From Paramecium sonneborni (Eukaryota; Ciliophora; Oligohymenophorea; Peniculida; Parameciidae): a stretch of DNA of 64,000 nt. Below, piece after piece: positions 1-13,439 of this stretch. Made by a program: the position numbers and the translations under genes. The notes under the pieces are model-generated. The model saw only the letters and a list, made by a program, of their open reading frames with translations, did no database searches and had not been told where the DNA came from. Location of the stretch: assembly GCA_905182985.1 (NCBI GenBank), contig CAJJDN010000124.1, positions 286,860-350,859 on the forward strand. Direction: 5' to 3'. Position 1 is the stretch's first letter, and every line of letters begins with the position of its first letter.

Positions 1-258
1 TTTTTTATCTTTCTTTTCGCTTTTAAAAAAAAGTAATCTAATTAATATCTTCAAAACTCTTCTATTTTTATTTATTTATTTTTTTCAGATTTTTTTAGAA
101 TCAATTTAAATTCAAAAATATTTAATTTTTCAAATATTTTAAAAAAAAATTGAGTAAAAGTTCTTAAAATATGGATATTGATTTATTGAATGTCTTATAT
201 CAAGTATATAGTATAAATAGATAAATAAATATCATATATTATAACAATCTTTAGTTTA

Positions 259-1812
259 TCATTTAAATTTTCTTATTTAAAATTCTTTACTATCCCAATC
301 CCAAGTCAATAAATACTCTCCATCTTCACTCATTGCTCCATATATAAAAATATCCTAAAACATTATGGTTAATTCAAGTTAAATTTAATTATCCTATCCA
401 AATTTGAAAAATTAAACATATTTTGAATTTTTGTTTATAAGTAAAGATTTTTATTTAATAAATTATTAAGGAAATAGATCTATATCTTATCCTCCTTAAA
501 TTTAAATTTATTATTTTATTTAAAATTCATTTTTTCGTTTATTGTAAGAAAATATTAAAAGAACTTCCTTCTACCATGGTTGAAAAGCAAACATCTCATC
601 ATTAATAAAGCATATTCTACACCCATAACTTTCTAAAATAATTTTTTATTTAATTTCCCATTATTTTTTGTTTGTTGTTTATTTTTGCATAACAAGTATC
701 ATAGAATCTTCTGAACATGATATAAGCATATTTTCTGAATCATTTAATGATAAACTAAAAATACGTTTAGAGTGATCTGTTATTATCTAAGAACATTTCC
801 ATTCAATATTTTAATTCCAAAATCTTATTTGACAGTCCATACCACATGAAATGATTAAATCATCGTTTTTATTAGTTATTAAATTAACAACCCTATTTTA
901 ATGTCCACCAAGCTTATGTTCAAGTTGATAATTATTTGATTAATTTCCTTTCCAAATGATGATTAAAAAATCAATACTTCCAGAAACTAATTGATTTTTT
1001 TTTTTTAAAAAAGATAAACAAGTAACTCTTTCAGTGTGATATGTCAATATTTATAATTATTTTAATTATTTTTCCTACTTAAATATTTTAATATTTTAAC
1101 CATATCCGCATGCTATAATTGATTGTTTAGAATGAAATGCAATTGCTAAACACCATTCCTCTTATTTCATTTTAAAATTATTCAATAATTCATAATTAAT
1201 TTTAGGTTTTAAATTTATTAACTATTTTGTTTATCCTGATTTTATAGATTAGGCTTCAAAGTTATTCTAATCATATTAATTATCAAACTTAGCTTTATTA
1301 TCATTTTCCCTTTATGAAAATTATTATATGAGTTAATGTTCCTCAATAGAATTCTAATTAATTCTTGAATTTTCTAAGTTTTTCAAATCAAATAAAATGG
1401 ATTCTATTTTTTATTAAATTTACTATATCTCTGAGGTTAATTTTTAGAATGCTGCTTATTCATTATCTGAAAATTACAACATTGATGACAATAAATTATG
1501 TACTTATTGAATATTTTAACCATTTAGTTGAATGAAATATTTTTCTTTGTATTCATTTTAAAGTTATTTACACAATTCACCAATTACATCAAGTGATTGT
1601 TCTATTTTTTAATAATTATCTTTAACTGATTTGTTATAATTTTCTGAAAATTCTATTAGGTCATCATAATCTTTAAGCCATTTATAACAATTATAATGTT
1701 AACCCTCAGCTCTACATTATTAGCAAGACAATCGATTATCTTTACAATATTTGTTAATACAATAATAGTCAATCTTTTTTGTATGTTCATTTACTAAACA
1801 GTTGAATTTCAT
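259..1812 (-). CDS. WD40-repeat protein with cysteine-rich N-terminus
   Basis: Intronless frame of 517 codons (TAA/TAG as Gln) from ATG at 1812 to TGA at 259-261. The first ~45 residues carry spaced Cys/His (NCLVNEH, YCINKYC, CQQC), resembling a degenerate B-box-type zinc site. A coiled, Gln-rich middle follows (about residues 60-200). The C-terminal half has WD40-like blades with GSxDxxIxxW-type strands (LVSGSIDFLIIIWKG, LIISCGMDCQIRFWNQ) and a last strand ending LLTWDWDSKEFQIRKFK. The same architecture and a nearly matching tail (TWDNKQCEFQIRKYQEK) recur in the gene at 30217-32517, so the two are paralogues. It is probably a cytosolic scaffold; the partner is unknown. It is divergently transcribed from the PARP gene. 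Confidence 0.8.
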
Positions 1813-2243
1813 TTTAGTTTAATAAATAATAATTTATAATCTTCATAATATTTTTATTAATAAATTTCTCCAAACTTAGATTTCTCTAAAAATATTATTC
1901 TATTAAAAAATAGAATAGTATTTATCAATTTTTAAGTCTTATTTAGAAAATAAAAAGCTTTTAATTAATTTTATTGATTAGAAATATTGATTCTAATTAT
2001 TTTATTTATTTATTCCTTTAGAATTATAAATTTGATAATTAGAAAATTAAAAAAAATATTAAACATAGTTAAATATATATATTTAATATCTAATTAAAAA
2101 TATAAAAATGGTTTGTATTATTTGATGAATACTTTAAATTTATTAAAAAGTAAAGTGATATAAGAAATTTAGTTTAGATTGTTTACAGGAAAATAAATAA
2201 TTCATATTAATTATTTTTTATATTAATTCCCGCCTTAATAAAA
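1813..2243. promoter_or_regulatory. Divergent intergenic region
   Basis: About 430 bases between the start codons of two divergent genes, so it must contain both promoters. The sequence is A/T-only over long stretches with several TATA-like runs (for example near 2070-2110). No longer motif, tRNA or open frame is seen. Confidence 0.4.
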
Positions 2244-4008
2244 ATGGCATTCTAATAATCTCTTCCAGATATAGAAATAATACCAGATGGTGAAAATAAA
2301 GATTAATCTTATCTTTAGTAGTTATTACATAATAGAACTCCAAATAGGATAGTTTAAGAATAAGAGGAAATGTTAATAGAAGAAAAATCACCTCCTGTAA
2401 AAAGAAAATTGTTTTAAGAAAGAAAATTATATAAAGGTGAAAGTGATATAGAAGAAGAGGTTGAAGAGATTAAATAAATAGCAAAATAAAAAAATGACAA
2501 TCAATCTGCATTACCAGGATATTAAGTTCATAAAGATTATACAGTTATGCTTAATATGACAGATATTTCGTATGGAGTTAAGGGTCATAATAAATTCTAT
2601 TAAATTTAAGTTTTAAAAAAAGATGGTGATTATTTTTTATTTACAAAATGGGGAAGAGTATGTATATAATATTAAATAATAGACTGGTGCATAAAATCCG
2701 TAATAAGAAATAAAGGAAAGTGATTTATTAACAGCTATAAGAGGATTTGAGAAGAAATTTAGAGATAAAACTCATTGGGATTGGAGAGAAAGATCTGAAT
2801 TTAAATAATAACCTGGAAAATATTGTATTGTTGATGTAATGGGAGGAGGTGGAGGTTCAATAAATAATGAAATAGAAAAATTAAATTAAAGAAATGGTAG
2901 AATAGCAGCTAGAATAAAGAATTTATAATCTTCTTTAGATCCAGCAATATTTGATTTAATGAATGAAATTTGGGATATTTAAAGAATGAATAAAACACTT
3001 AAAGAATTAAATTTTGATACAGATAAAAATCCATTAGGTAGATTATCTGTTGATGCAATTAAAAAAGGATTTAAAATACTTAATGAAATTTAATAAGCTT
3101 TAAGAGAATGTAAATATAGTTTATTAATTGATCTTTCTAATGAATTTTATACAAATATTCCATAAAATTATGGTATGAAATTGCCTCCAAAAATAGATAA
3201 TTATGATATTTTGGGATAAAAAAATTAATTATTAACAGTTTTATAAGAATTAGAGTTAGCTAATAGATATATAAATAGTACTCTAACTGAAAATAGTGAT
3301 ATAAATCCTTTAGATTAATTTTATAAATTACTCAAAACCAATATTAGAGTTTGTAAGGATATAGATATAATAAATAAGATAGAACATTCAATAAATATAT
3401 CTCATGGTCCTACTCATGATAAATTTAAATTATAAGTATTAAGAGTTTATGAAATAGAAAGAAAGAATGAAAAAATTAGATTCTTTCCTTTTAAATCATT
3501 AGAAAATAGAAAATTATTATGGCATGGTTCAAGAATAACAAATTTTGTAGGAATATTATCAGAAGGATTAAAAATAGCACCTCCCGAAGCTCCAAGTACA
3601 GGTTATATGTTTGGGAAAGGAGTTTATTTTGCTGATATTTGTTCTAAATCAGCTGGGTATTGTGCTTCTAATATTGATAATCCTTATGGATATGTTTTAT
3701 TATGTGAAGTTGCTTTAGGAAATGTTTATTAAATATATAAAGCAAAAGATCATGTTAGACCTCCTCAAAATTATCATAGTATACATGCTGTAGGTAGAAA
3801 TCATGCTGATCCTAAAACAAGAGATAAAATTAAGTAAATTTGTATTTAATTAAATAGTAATCTAGATTTTGAGTCTGGTAAAGTTATACCAAATGAAGAC
3901 TTAAAAATTCATAATATTGAATCTAGTCTTATATATAATGAATATGTTGTCTACGATGTTGCTTAAGTTTAAATTCATTATTTAGTAAAACTTAAATTTA
4001 TTTTTTGA
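2244..4008 (+). CDS. Poly(ADP-ribose) polymerase (WGR + regulatory + catalytic domains)
   Basis: ATG at 2244, TGA at 4006-4008, with one 25-nt intron at 2658-2682 placed inside the WGR signature (KWGR|TG). Exons total 580 codons. An acidic and basic N-terminal ~85 residues is followed by a WGR domain ([10 protein letters not shown], then KWGR), a helical regulatory domain (residues ~250-370, [16 protein letters not shown]) and the ADP-ribosyltransferase fold. The catalytic triad is present: His in LLWHGSR, Tyr in [15 protein letters not shown], and Glu in [10 protein letters not shown], the arrangement expected for polymer-forming PARP1/2/3-type enzymes that use NAD+ to modify proteins at DNA breaks. 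No zinc fingers or BRCT domain are seen, so it is PARP2/3-like. The next gene starts only 46 bases downstream. Confidence 0.95.
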
Positions 4009-4054
4009 ATTTGAAGTTATATATAAAATAAATATAAATATCTCATTAAAAATT

Positions 4055-6873
4055 ATGAATTTAACAATCGAACAATCGTAAGAGATTATTAAATAATGGT
4101 TTCAAGGATCCGAAAATATATATAATTACAATGTTTTAACATATCCATCATATGAATAATAAGTATTTGTGTAATACAAAGTAGGCATTCATCTTAAATT
4201 AACATTAATTATATGAGTTGTGTAAATAATATCAAAATTAGCAGGATTTATAAAAGAATCTATCTTAATTTAACAATCAACATAAAGCTATTATATATGT
4301 GATGTTTTTAGCACCTAAATATCAAAGAAGTGTAAAATAATTTAATTATTTAGCTATTTGATTTAATGAATATTAATGGGTTTCATAATATTATTGTATT
4401 TTATTCTGAATTTAGTCACTTCATAAATACTTAATATCATTTATTGAAAGATCATAATAAGTTGCAAATATTTGAGATAATGAAATTATTCTTAGAAAAT
4501 CCACTTGATTAATTGGAAGAGTGTTTTAAAAGTTTTTTAAGAATATGCATAATATATCCTCATTGTTAAAATTATAATTTATTATTTGAGTTCTTAAATT
4601 TTCTATTTGATCAACATAAATCTATTATAGTGAGGCCAAATTTAGCAGCATTATTATTTTATAAATATCTATTGATATTAAATATTGATGATTATTACAA
4701 AAATTAATAATTACCACATAAAAAGATAATTGATCTTATGATTGAAATATGGTAACTATATTAATAGTAAATATTATCATTTGGTAGAGAATTGTTAATA
4801 AATTTGTAAACTCCATTTCAATATTCAGAATTACAAATATAATTATTAAATTTAAATATAATAAAATAAAATCTACCAACATCTCATTTGATAGCTAATT
4901 AAACTACAACAGCAGCAGCTTATAAAGCAAGTTATTAATTAGCTCTACCTTTTGAAGTTGAAAAAAAAATTGGATTTGCAATATCTTCATAAATGCCCTT
5001 AGATAGTATTTAAACATTTTTAACAATGATTTTTGAGAAATATGGATATCATATCAATTTCATTGGAGCAATAGTCAGAAATATTGTTTGTGGTTATCAT
5101 TTTGATGATACAGAAGTGATATACAATAAAATTGCAGATATTCTATTATTAATATATGAAATTGCAGAATTATAAGGTGAAAAATGGCCAATGTTTTTGA
5201 AGTTTATTTTTTCAGACATATTCTTTATGACAAAGTAATTGTAGAAATTATAATTTAAGAGATTTTAAAGATGATCGCAATATCTTAGCAGGCCTGTATT
5301 TCTTATATAAACTTTATCATAAATAAATGTATAATGAATTATAAGGAGCACTATGGTTTATCTTTTAAACATTTGAAGTAAATGAATAATTAAAGAGGAA
5401 AGTCTAACCATAATTACTTTAACTTAGTTCTCATAATATATTTTAGAAATTATTGGAAGATCAAAATATAAAAGAAGCAATAAAATGCAAAATACATGAA
5501 TATTTTTTGAAATTAATTTGTAATTAATATTAAGGACCTGGAGGATTGAGTTATGATTAATCTGTATTTGCATTATATACAGTTGATGATTTAGACACTC
5601 CTCAAGTAGCATATTTTAATGATGAGGATCATATTGATAATTCATTTTTAGATTAAATCTAACAAAACTCATCAAATTAATAAAATGATATTATGTTAGA
5701 AGAATCCGAAAATGTAAATACAATTTAAATTGATATTAATTTATAAAAGATTTTAGAAAAAGAAAGGTTGGATACAATATTTTAATATCCTGAATAAGAA
5801 CAAAATTTAATTAGATTATACAATTTTTTCAACAAATCCGTACAACTAGATGTTAAACATGTTTTTCTTTCAGAATTAACCAAAATCATCACTAGATTGT
5901 ATGAGGATCAATTTTATGACATTAATTATGGTATTACTTTTATTTTTATTTAGAATATCAATTTAATTGCTTAACAACATTATTATAAGTTAATTTTAAT
6001 TAAGAGAGTTTGTTATTTGATTTAATCTAAAGTTTGGTTTCATCTGAATAATTTAGTATTCATTATTTATTTTTGGTTTATTTTGAACAAAAAAATAAAT
6101 CAACACATTTAGAAAAATTGATTTTGCAATCCTAAGATTAAATAATAAAATCTTTTAAAATTATTTAAAACCTTATATCATCTTAAAGGATCTAAATAAT
6201 TTTTGAAGAAATTTTATAAAATAGCTAATTGTGTTCTAATATTGAATTTGTTTTTAATCTATTATTAGTTACAAACATTTAAATTATTTAAAAAGCAACA
6301 AATAGAATTTAGACATTGTTTTCTAGTAATAATTATTCAATTTTATACTTTTTAAAGAAAGTTTCTTAGATAGAAAATCCTCAACTCTTTAATTTTATTG
6401 AAGATTTAATTAAAACGATTATTAAGTACAGATAACTATGATATTTAGACTTAATGAAAATCAAAAAGACTTAAATATTCTGATAGATCAAATATTTGTT
6501 AATATTGAAAATCCTACCAAGATCTTTTGGGAATTATATACTCAAGTATTTTAATTATTGTTATAATGCAAGAGAATATCTGAAGTAAATAAATATAGAA
6601 AATATTAAGGAAAATCTAATACAATTTTTTATGAATTGCTTCGTTAATGCAAATAAATATTATGAGGGAGTCTCTGAATTATTTTTAATGACTCCAAATA
6701 CATTGAAAACTTTTATATTTAAAGCCTTGACTAAACATTTGGATAAAACTAAAAATTTTGAATCAGTTGAAATAATATTAAAGTATTTGAACAAAGATTC
6801 AAAAAATATAAGCTTTAAAAACTCTCTTCAAAATAATTTAGATAATTATGTTAAATTATAAGAAAAAAAATGA
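4055..6873 (+). CDS. Large all-helical protein, possibly HEAT-repeat/karyopherin-like
   Basis: ATG at 4055 to TGA at 6871-6873. Six introns of 22-25 nt are inferred (4163-4184, 4332-4353, 5235-5259, 5931-5953, 6426-6448, 6585-6609). Removing all six leaves exactly 893 codons, which supports the model. Two of the introns end in AAG rather than TAG. The product is ~892 aa, almost entirely alternating hydrophobic/charged helices with no low-complexity tail, ending in YLNKDSKNISFKNSLQNNL. Length and helical pattern would suit an importin-beta/exportin-like protein, but no diagnostic motif was recognised, so this is only a suggestion. The start is the first ATG in frame after the PARP stop. Same strand as PARP with a 46-base gap. 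Confidence 0.75.
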
Positions 6874-7387
6874 ATTAATTTGTTTTGAGTATATGATAAT
6901 ATATTATTTTTTTATCAATTTTCCTTCTTTTCTGATCTATAAAAGATAGATCTTAGAATTGTATATCTTTAATTTCCTTCATAATTAAAATTATTTATTT
7001 AGCTATTAAATAAAATTAATCATCCAAAAAGATAATACTTAAGATCTCTCAAATTTTTAATATTGTGCTATAAATAATCTTTTTTTTTATTTAGTTTAGA
7101 ATTCCTTGACTTTAAAAAGGATTAACTTTTTAGAGATCAATATTTCCTTATTAAATTGACATTGATCAGCTTGTAATAAATTATACTTGTTTTTATTATA
7201 CTTTAAGGATTAAGGATTTTAAGATAAAAAAGACATTATTTATTATAGATTGTTATTTATTTATATATCCTATGTACACATTTTTAAAAATAATAGTTTT
7301 TTTAATATATTAAATTGAATTAAGTAGATTGTAAGATGAATTAAAAAGTATTTTTACTAATTTTGATTATTACAATATATTTATCAT
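6874..7387. other. Intergenic gap between convergent genes
   Basis: About 510 bases between two convergent stop codons, long for this window. A/T-rich, with scattered TGA in all frames. No gene, tRNA or clear hairpin terminator is seen. Confidence 0.4.
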
Positions 7388-9119
7388 TCATAGTTAAGTT
7401 ATTAAACAACCTAAAGATGATTTTTTTTGACTTCGAACTTCCATAATAATTTTTTTAACTGGATAGTTTTCTTATTTATTTATTTAAAATGATGTTTGTG
7501 ATTATGATTTTACTATTTGAACATTATGAAATTCATTTTTTCTTTCTGAATGATTTTAATTAGGAGTTTTGATAGCATAAGATCTACTAGGAGTAACAGT
7601 TCTCGAATTTTTATAAGAATGAATATTTAATGATTAGTATTAATATTAAAATAAATTATGTTGGGAATCTGAATTTAAAATTTATGGTTTTTGACTATCT
7701 ATCTAAGAGTTATAATAAGATGTTTATGCTAATAGTTTATTTCTCATAGATTTTAATTTTTTTAAGTAATTTGCTTTATCATCCCTTTTGTCTCTTGATT
7801 TTTAAGGAACTCTAATGTGATTACGAGAAGATAAACTCTAAGTTTATTCATTTTTTTTGAGTTACTATTAAAGATTAGCTGGTTAGTAAAAATAATTTTA
7901 GATTTTTTATTTTAATTATTCAATATTTGTATCTGATTCAATTTCCTCTTTTACTTATTATTATTATTATTAGGGTAAAATTTTTCTGCTTCTTATAGTT
8001 TTCAATAAATTTTAATAAGGATTACAAGGTTTTGGTTTAAATTCTGGAACAAAAACATTTTCTGGATTATTATATTCATCAGAATTATTGATTTTTTTAA
8101 CATCATCTTAAAATTTTTGAATTCTCTCTCTCAAAATGAGTTTGCTTTATTTTAAATATTTTTTCAATAAAACTGAATGATAATTCTCTGCAATTTACAA
8201 ATATTAGAATAAAGGAACTTGATAAATTTCACTAACTGTAGTTGATACTGCATCAGTAGTTCTTTTAATATTTTCAAGTAAATTTCTATTTGTATACCAA
8301 GTTTGATTATCTATAAATTCATAATCTCCAAAACATTATCCAATACCAAGAGTTACAAGTCCATGATCTTGGAATTTTCCTTTGAGTTTTATTTTCTATT
8401 AAATTAAAATTTCCCCACTCTTTACTACATAAAATGATTAATCATTTTATCCTTCTTTATACACATATTAGTTTCTTAGAATTGTAATTAATTTCAAATG
8501 ATGTATAATTAATGCTAAAGCCAATTCATTCCAACCATAAAAAATTGCTGTTGGTTTTAATTAGTAATATTGAACTGCAATTTGATGATCAATCACTGGT
8601 TATAGGAAATTGTAATATGCCTCATAGCTTATAACTAAAAGAACTGTATTAGATGCACATACAACTGTAGCTGTTCTTGGAAGTCTATGATGAAGACTAA
8701 CTTCTCCGAAATAATCTCCAGGAACTAATACTGCCGCAGGTTACTTATTCTCAATAATATAAAATTCTTATACTAATTTCATTTATTTCAAAAGGAAAAA
8801 TATTCAAATTCCCATCCAAAATAAAATACATTTTTCTTCCTACTTCACCCATACAGAATATAACATCTTTTTCATGATGCAATTCTACTTAAAATTGTTT
8901 AATAAATAGATGAAACTTATCTGTGCTTCTTAAATACTTTTAAATTTTAGAACATATTGGAAATATTTTTAGCATCTATTTCTCAAGATATTACATATCC
9001 TATTCATTTTTATTTTACAAAGCATTCAATATATTTTTAACTGTAACTTAATAATTACCTTCTGCAAATATTTTTGCCATGTTCTTTAGTAGTTAAACTT
9101 TCTAAACTGCCTTTTTCAT
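7388..9119 (-). CDS. Protein with two cyclic-nucleotide-binding domains (frame break at ~8.77 kb)
   Basis: Two cNMP-binding folds are visible. The first has KMYFILDGNLNIF and VLVPGDYFGEVSLHHRLPRT (the G-D-Y-F-G-E phosphate-binding cassette followed by R-T). The second is more degenerate (SFYVVKSGEILI, LGIGQCFGDYEFI). A Gln/Ser/Lys-rich ~220-residue tail follows and ends SSLGCLITQL. There is no kinase domain, so this is not a classical PKG; a PKA regulatory-like or ciliate-specific effector is possible. In-frame ATGs lie at 9119 and 9080. Between the two halves of the first domain the frame shifts by one base near 8761-8775, in or next to a short T/A run; deleting one base would restore the domain. 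No normal-length intron fits. It is either a sequence error or a real frameshift. Confidence 0.75.
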
Positions 9120-9546
9120 TTCTTTATTTAAATTATATTATATATATATAAATAATTTATTTAAGTTCCAAAACTACATTTTATTATAATATAATCATTC
9201 CTTGTAAAATATGAATCTATGCATATCTTACTTGATGTTCTATCATTTACTAGTAATAAATGATTTTATGATATAATTATGATGATCCACTTTATGAATT
9301 TAAGTTCTTTACAATTTCTCTAGAATTTTAAAATAGTCTTATCTCTTAATGTTAATACATAATATCAATAATTTAGATTCAATTTTAAATAAGTATAATG
9401 ACTCGAATTAATAGTAATTGAAGGTTAGAAAGATTAAAGATAATTGATTCTCGAAAGATTAAAGATTATTGATTCTCTCATAACTTTTAATTATTCTATG
9501 AAATTAATGTTTAAATTTAAAAATAATTAACAGAAAACCATCATAA
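9120..9546. promoter_or_regulatory. Divergent intergenic region
   Basis: About 430 A/T-rich bases between the divergent starts of the cyclic-nucleotide-binding gene and the coiled-coil gene. It must hold both promoters. Apart from the 25-bp tandem repeat at 9428-9477, nothing distinctive is seen. Confidence 0.4.
9428..9477. repeat. 25-bp tandem direct repeat (2 copies)
   Basis: Two adjacent 25-base units beginning GAAAGATTAAAG, at 9428-9452 and 9453-9477, differ at a single position. They lie in the divergent upstream region 70-120 bases before the ATG at 9547, so they could be regulatory, or a simple slippage duplication. Confidence 0.8.
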
Positions 9547-12485
9547 ATGAAAACCATTCTAAAACAATAAACAATTATAACCCTTGCTAGACCATGTTCT
9601 ATAAATAAAGAGATCACACCAATATCTATACATTCTCCTGATAGATAATTAGTATATGGTTTGAAAACATAATAATAAGCAAGAGTATAAACTTATGTGG
9701 GTTCTCCTTATGTTCAATCCCCTACATATGATGCAAATAAAAAAATCATTTCTTCACGTATTAATTTATTATACCTTTCTAGCCAATATATAACCTTAAT
9801 CTCCAAAACATTTAACAGATTCCTTCCATTAAAAATAAAAGACATTAGATTTTAAACCAACCCAGACTGATCATTCTAAATAATTTTAAGGAGTAGAATA
9901 GAAACAATTTGAAACAACTAAATAATTGGTTTCATAAATTAATCAACATGATTTTGCTAAGACTTATCAATATGATCTAAATAAAGAAAATAAGGAATTA
10001 AATTTAAATACTGATAGAAGAACATTTAATAATCCATTTTTAGAATCTAAAGAGAACATAAAGGTTGGATTAGAATTCTTAAGTAGATCTCCTATTTAAG
10101 AATTAGCAAATTAATAAAATATTGGTAAAATAATTTAACCTTCAAAATTATCTCCAACATAAACTTCTTCATTAAAATCTAAACTCTAAAATGATATTAA
10201 TAAAATATCTAATTCATTAAGAGAATTGATTAGTTCTATTTAAAAGTAATTAGGAACAAGTAATTTAACAGATGTATTAAATGATTAGATGATAGATGTT
10301 CTCTCTAATTTTAGAAAGTTAGAAGAGACAATAATTTCAGATAATCACAATTAATAATTCAATTAAGTTAATAATTATAATAATTAATTTGAAAATGAAT
10401 AAAAAATATAATCTCTAACAGAAGACTATAATAAATTAAAAGGAATTTTGGAGTAATTATAGACTAAAATGGCTTCTCTTGTTTAAGAAAACTAGAAAGT
10501 ATAATTTATTAAATCTATTTTTAGTTAAATAAAAATTTAATAGATTAAGAGTAGTAAGTAATAGATGAAAAAAAAAGACTTAAGGAAGAAAATTAAAGAC
10601 TTTAATAGAATTAATGTGAATTGAATAGAGTACTTGGATGTTTATAACTAAATTAGAAGGAAAATGAAGAGTTGAGAAATTAATTATAAAAATTGGAAAA
10701 AAACATAAGTGATTCAGTTGTATGTAGACAATTATTTTAATAAGATGAGTATTCAAAAGAGTTTTAAATAAAATATTAAAATTTATTAAAGGAGTTTAAT
10801 TAATTAGAATAGAAATATAAATAGATGATTTAAGAAAGAAGTATTAGAGAAATGAATAAATCTCCTTCGATTTTGAGATCACCATCTGGTACTCCACATT
10901 AGTAATAAAATAAATAAGCTGAATAACTTGAATTAAAATTACTTTAATTTTAGATTGAAAATGATAATTTAAAAGCAGAAATGGCACATAATTAAGTTGA
11001 TTCAAAATAATTAGATTAAAAAAATAGTGTAATTGCTTAATTAGAAGAGAAGATCAGATCTATTTTAAGAGAGCGTACTGAATCTGAAGATCATCTTTAA
11101 TAAATTTGCTATAATTTGGAAAATTAAATAGAATAGTTTAAAACTAATTTAAATTAAAAAGATTCAGAATTAAGTTAAATGATAAAACTAAAAAAAGAAA
11201 TAGAGAGGGATTTTTAATCATCAGTTAAAAATTACTAAATTGTTTAAAAAGGTCTTGATGATAAACTAATTAATGTTAAAGCAGATTATGATAAATTATT
11301 AGGAGATTTTAAATTATTAGATTAAAAACGAATTAAGACAGAAGAAAATTTAAAATCTTGTGAAAAATCATTAGAATAATAAAAGTAAGAATCTACTTAA
11401 TTATTGGCAGATAAATCAAAATTATAGGATAAATTATAAAATTAATAAAAATAAATAGATTAATTGAGTTAGTAATTGTAATAGTATTAATAATCAACCT
11501 AATAATTATTAAAATAATTGGATAGTTTAAAATAAATTGAATCTTAATAGAAATTAGATTTGGATCAAATTTAAAATGAATTAAGATAGATAAAACAGGA
11601 TGCTAAAAATTAAATAAATGATTTGAATTAAGCATTAGCTTTATAAATATAAAAAACAAAAGAAAAGGAGAAATAGAATATTGATCTTGTAGAGGAAATG
11701 AGTGCTTTAAAAGATCAATATGAAGTTTAAAAAAAGATTTAATAAGAAAATATTAATGAATTAGAAAGGAAATCAAAGAATCTTAAAAATTAGTTAGAAG
11801 AAACTATTGAAAATAAAGAGAATGAAATTAATGATTTAAAGATTAATATGGAACAATAATTAAAAATGATGGATAAAAGAAATGCTATATCTTATTTTGA
11901 TTTTGATTAAAGAGAATAATAATGGATGTAAGATCTTCAATAGAAAACAGAAATTATTGAAGCATTAAAAGGAGAATTGGAAAAGACTAGGAGCATTAAT
12001 TATAATATATAAGAAGATTGTTTAAAGAATAATATATAAAATACATAATTATAGGCAACAATAAATAATCTTAAAGGGGAGTTAAATTAAGCAAAATAAG
12101 AATAGGCTCATTTAATTGATATGTTAAAAAAAAGAAAGGAAGAAACAGAATAATTACATTAAGGATTAGAAGAAGCAAGAAAGGAAGTATAAATAAAAAA
12201 GAATTCAGTTGAAGATAATAGAAGTAAATATTTGTATTGAATTTAGGATCATTGCTTAGATAATAAGATTTATAAGTTACATTGGAAAATTTGTAAAGAG
12301 ATAATTTAACATTGACTTAGAAGATTAATGCTTTAAATAATGAATTATAAAGAAAATAAAGGGAACATTAAGAAAAATCAGAAGAATATTTAATTTTAAA
12401 AAGGAAATATGATGAAACTATCTAAAATTTAGAAAGATTAGAAAAGAGATGGGGAGATAAAATAGATCAACATAGAAAAAATTGA
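9547..12485 (+). CDS. 954-aa coiled-coil protein
   Basis: ATG at 9547 (in-frame TGA upstream), TGA at 12483-12485. Three introns (9758-9782, 10499-10524, 12224-12246; 25, 26 and 23 nt) give exactly 955 codons. The N-terminal ~200 residues are Pro/Ser/Gln-rich and disordered (SSPNIQPQSPKHLTDS). From ~residue 220 to the end it is nearly continuous coiled coil with heptads rich in Leu, Glu, Lys and Gln (KKEIERDFQSSVKNYQ, LEEKIRSILRERTESEDHLQ), ending LERLEKRWGDKIDQHRKN. A short Ser/Pro island (SPSILRSPSGTP) interrupts it. Such proteins are usually basal-body, cortical or centrosomal scaffolds, but no family was recognised. The third intron contains an in-frame TGA, so retention would truncate the protein near residue ~880. 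Confidence 0.85.
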
Positions 12486-12641
12486 TTAGTTAAGTTATTT
12501 AAATTAATAGCTATATTAATATTATATAAGTTATGTAATATTTTTATAGGTTAAATTAGATAATAAGTTAGATAATATCTAGAATAATATTTATTATTAT
12601 ATTTATAATTCCATAGTTGATTAATTCTAACAATATAATTG

Positions 12642-13439
12642 ATGATAAGTCCAAAAGAAGTTTTTTAGTAAATGATGAAATCTGACAACTAGTATCATAT
12701 ATGATTCATATTCGTAAGATTTGTAAATAATTCAACCCAAAGTTCATTTAATACCTTCAAATAAACATTATCTAGTTTGGGATTTAATTCACGTATTAAC
12801 AACAGTTCCATAAATGAAACATCTGTTATAACAACTATAAATTAAGCATCAAATTATCAATAATATGAAAGTACAAAGTCTTTAAATAAAATTGATGAAT
12901 GGTAAAAAAGGCAAGATTAGTTTGTTGAATAAATGATCTAATAAAAGTAAAAGATAATGTATATTCCAAATTATCCTACAAAATAATCATTTGATTTAAG
13001 ATCAAGATTTGAATAACATAATGCTTAATTTCTTTAAATTAATATGTCACTTGATAACAAATTTTAAAGAACTCCATCATTAATAGCACATATGTTAGAT
13101 TCATAAATTATGTCTGATTTAAGTGAACATCAAATAATTAAATCAAAAATAAAGGATGATGAATAGAAAAAGAAATCAAACCTTAAAACTTCAGCATAAA
13201 AGGCTCTTGAAAAAAAATCTGTAAAAATTGAAGAAAAGAGAAAATCATAATCAGATGCTAAATAAGATAAAAAATCAAGAGCATCAAAAAGTGAAGTTAA
13301 ATCACCAAAGAGTTCTGATGGAAAATTAAAAAAGTAAAAAAGCAATTCAAGTATATCATTACCAAAAAAAAAGAGTTCAAAACCAGGAATAGAATCAGTA
13401 GATTCTTTTTTAAAATAATCAGCCAAAAAAAAAAAATGA
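12642..13439 (+). CDS. Basic Ser/Lys-rich protein, unknown
   Basis: ATG at 12642, TGA at 13437-13439, with one 27-nt intron (12692-12718, ends AAG) that removes an in-frame TGA. This leaves 257 codons. The first half is polar (NNSTQSSFNTFKQTLSSLGF, then IDEWQKRQDQFVEQ). The last ~90 residues are a strongly basic Lys/Ser tail (EKKSVKIEEKRKSQSDAKQD) ending SAKKKK. No domain was recognised. The tail suggests nucleic-acid or microtubule binding, or heavy phosphorylation, but that is inference. It follows the coiled-coil gene on the same strand after 156 bases. Confidence 0.75.
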
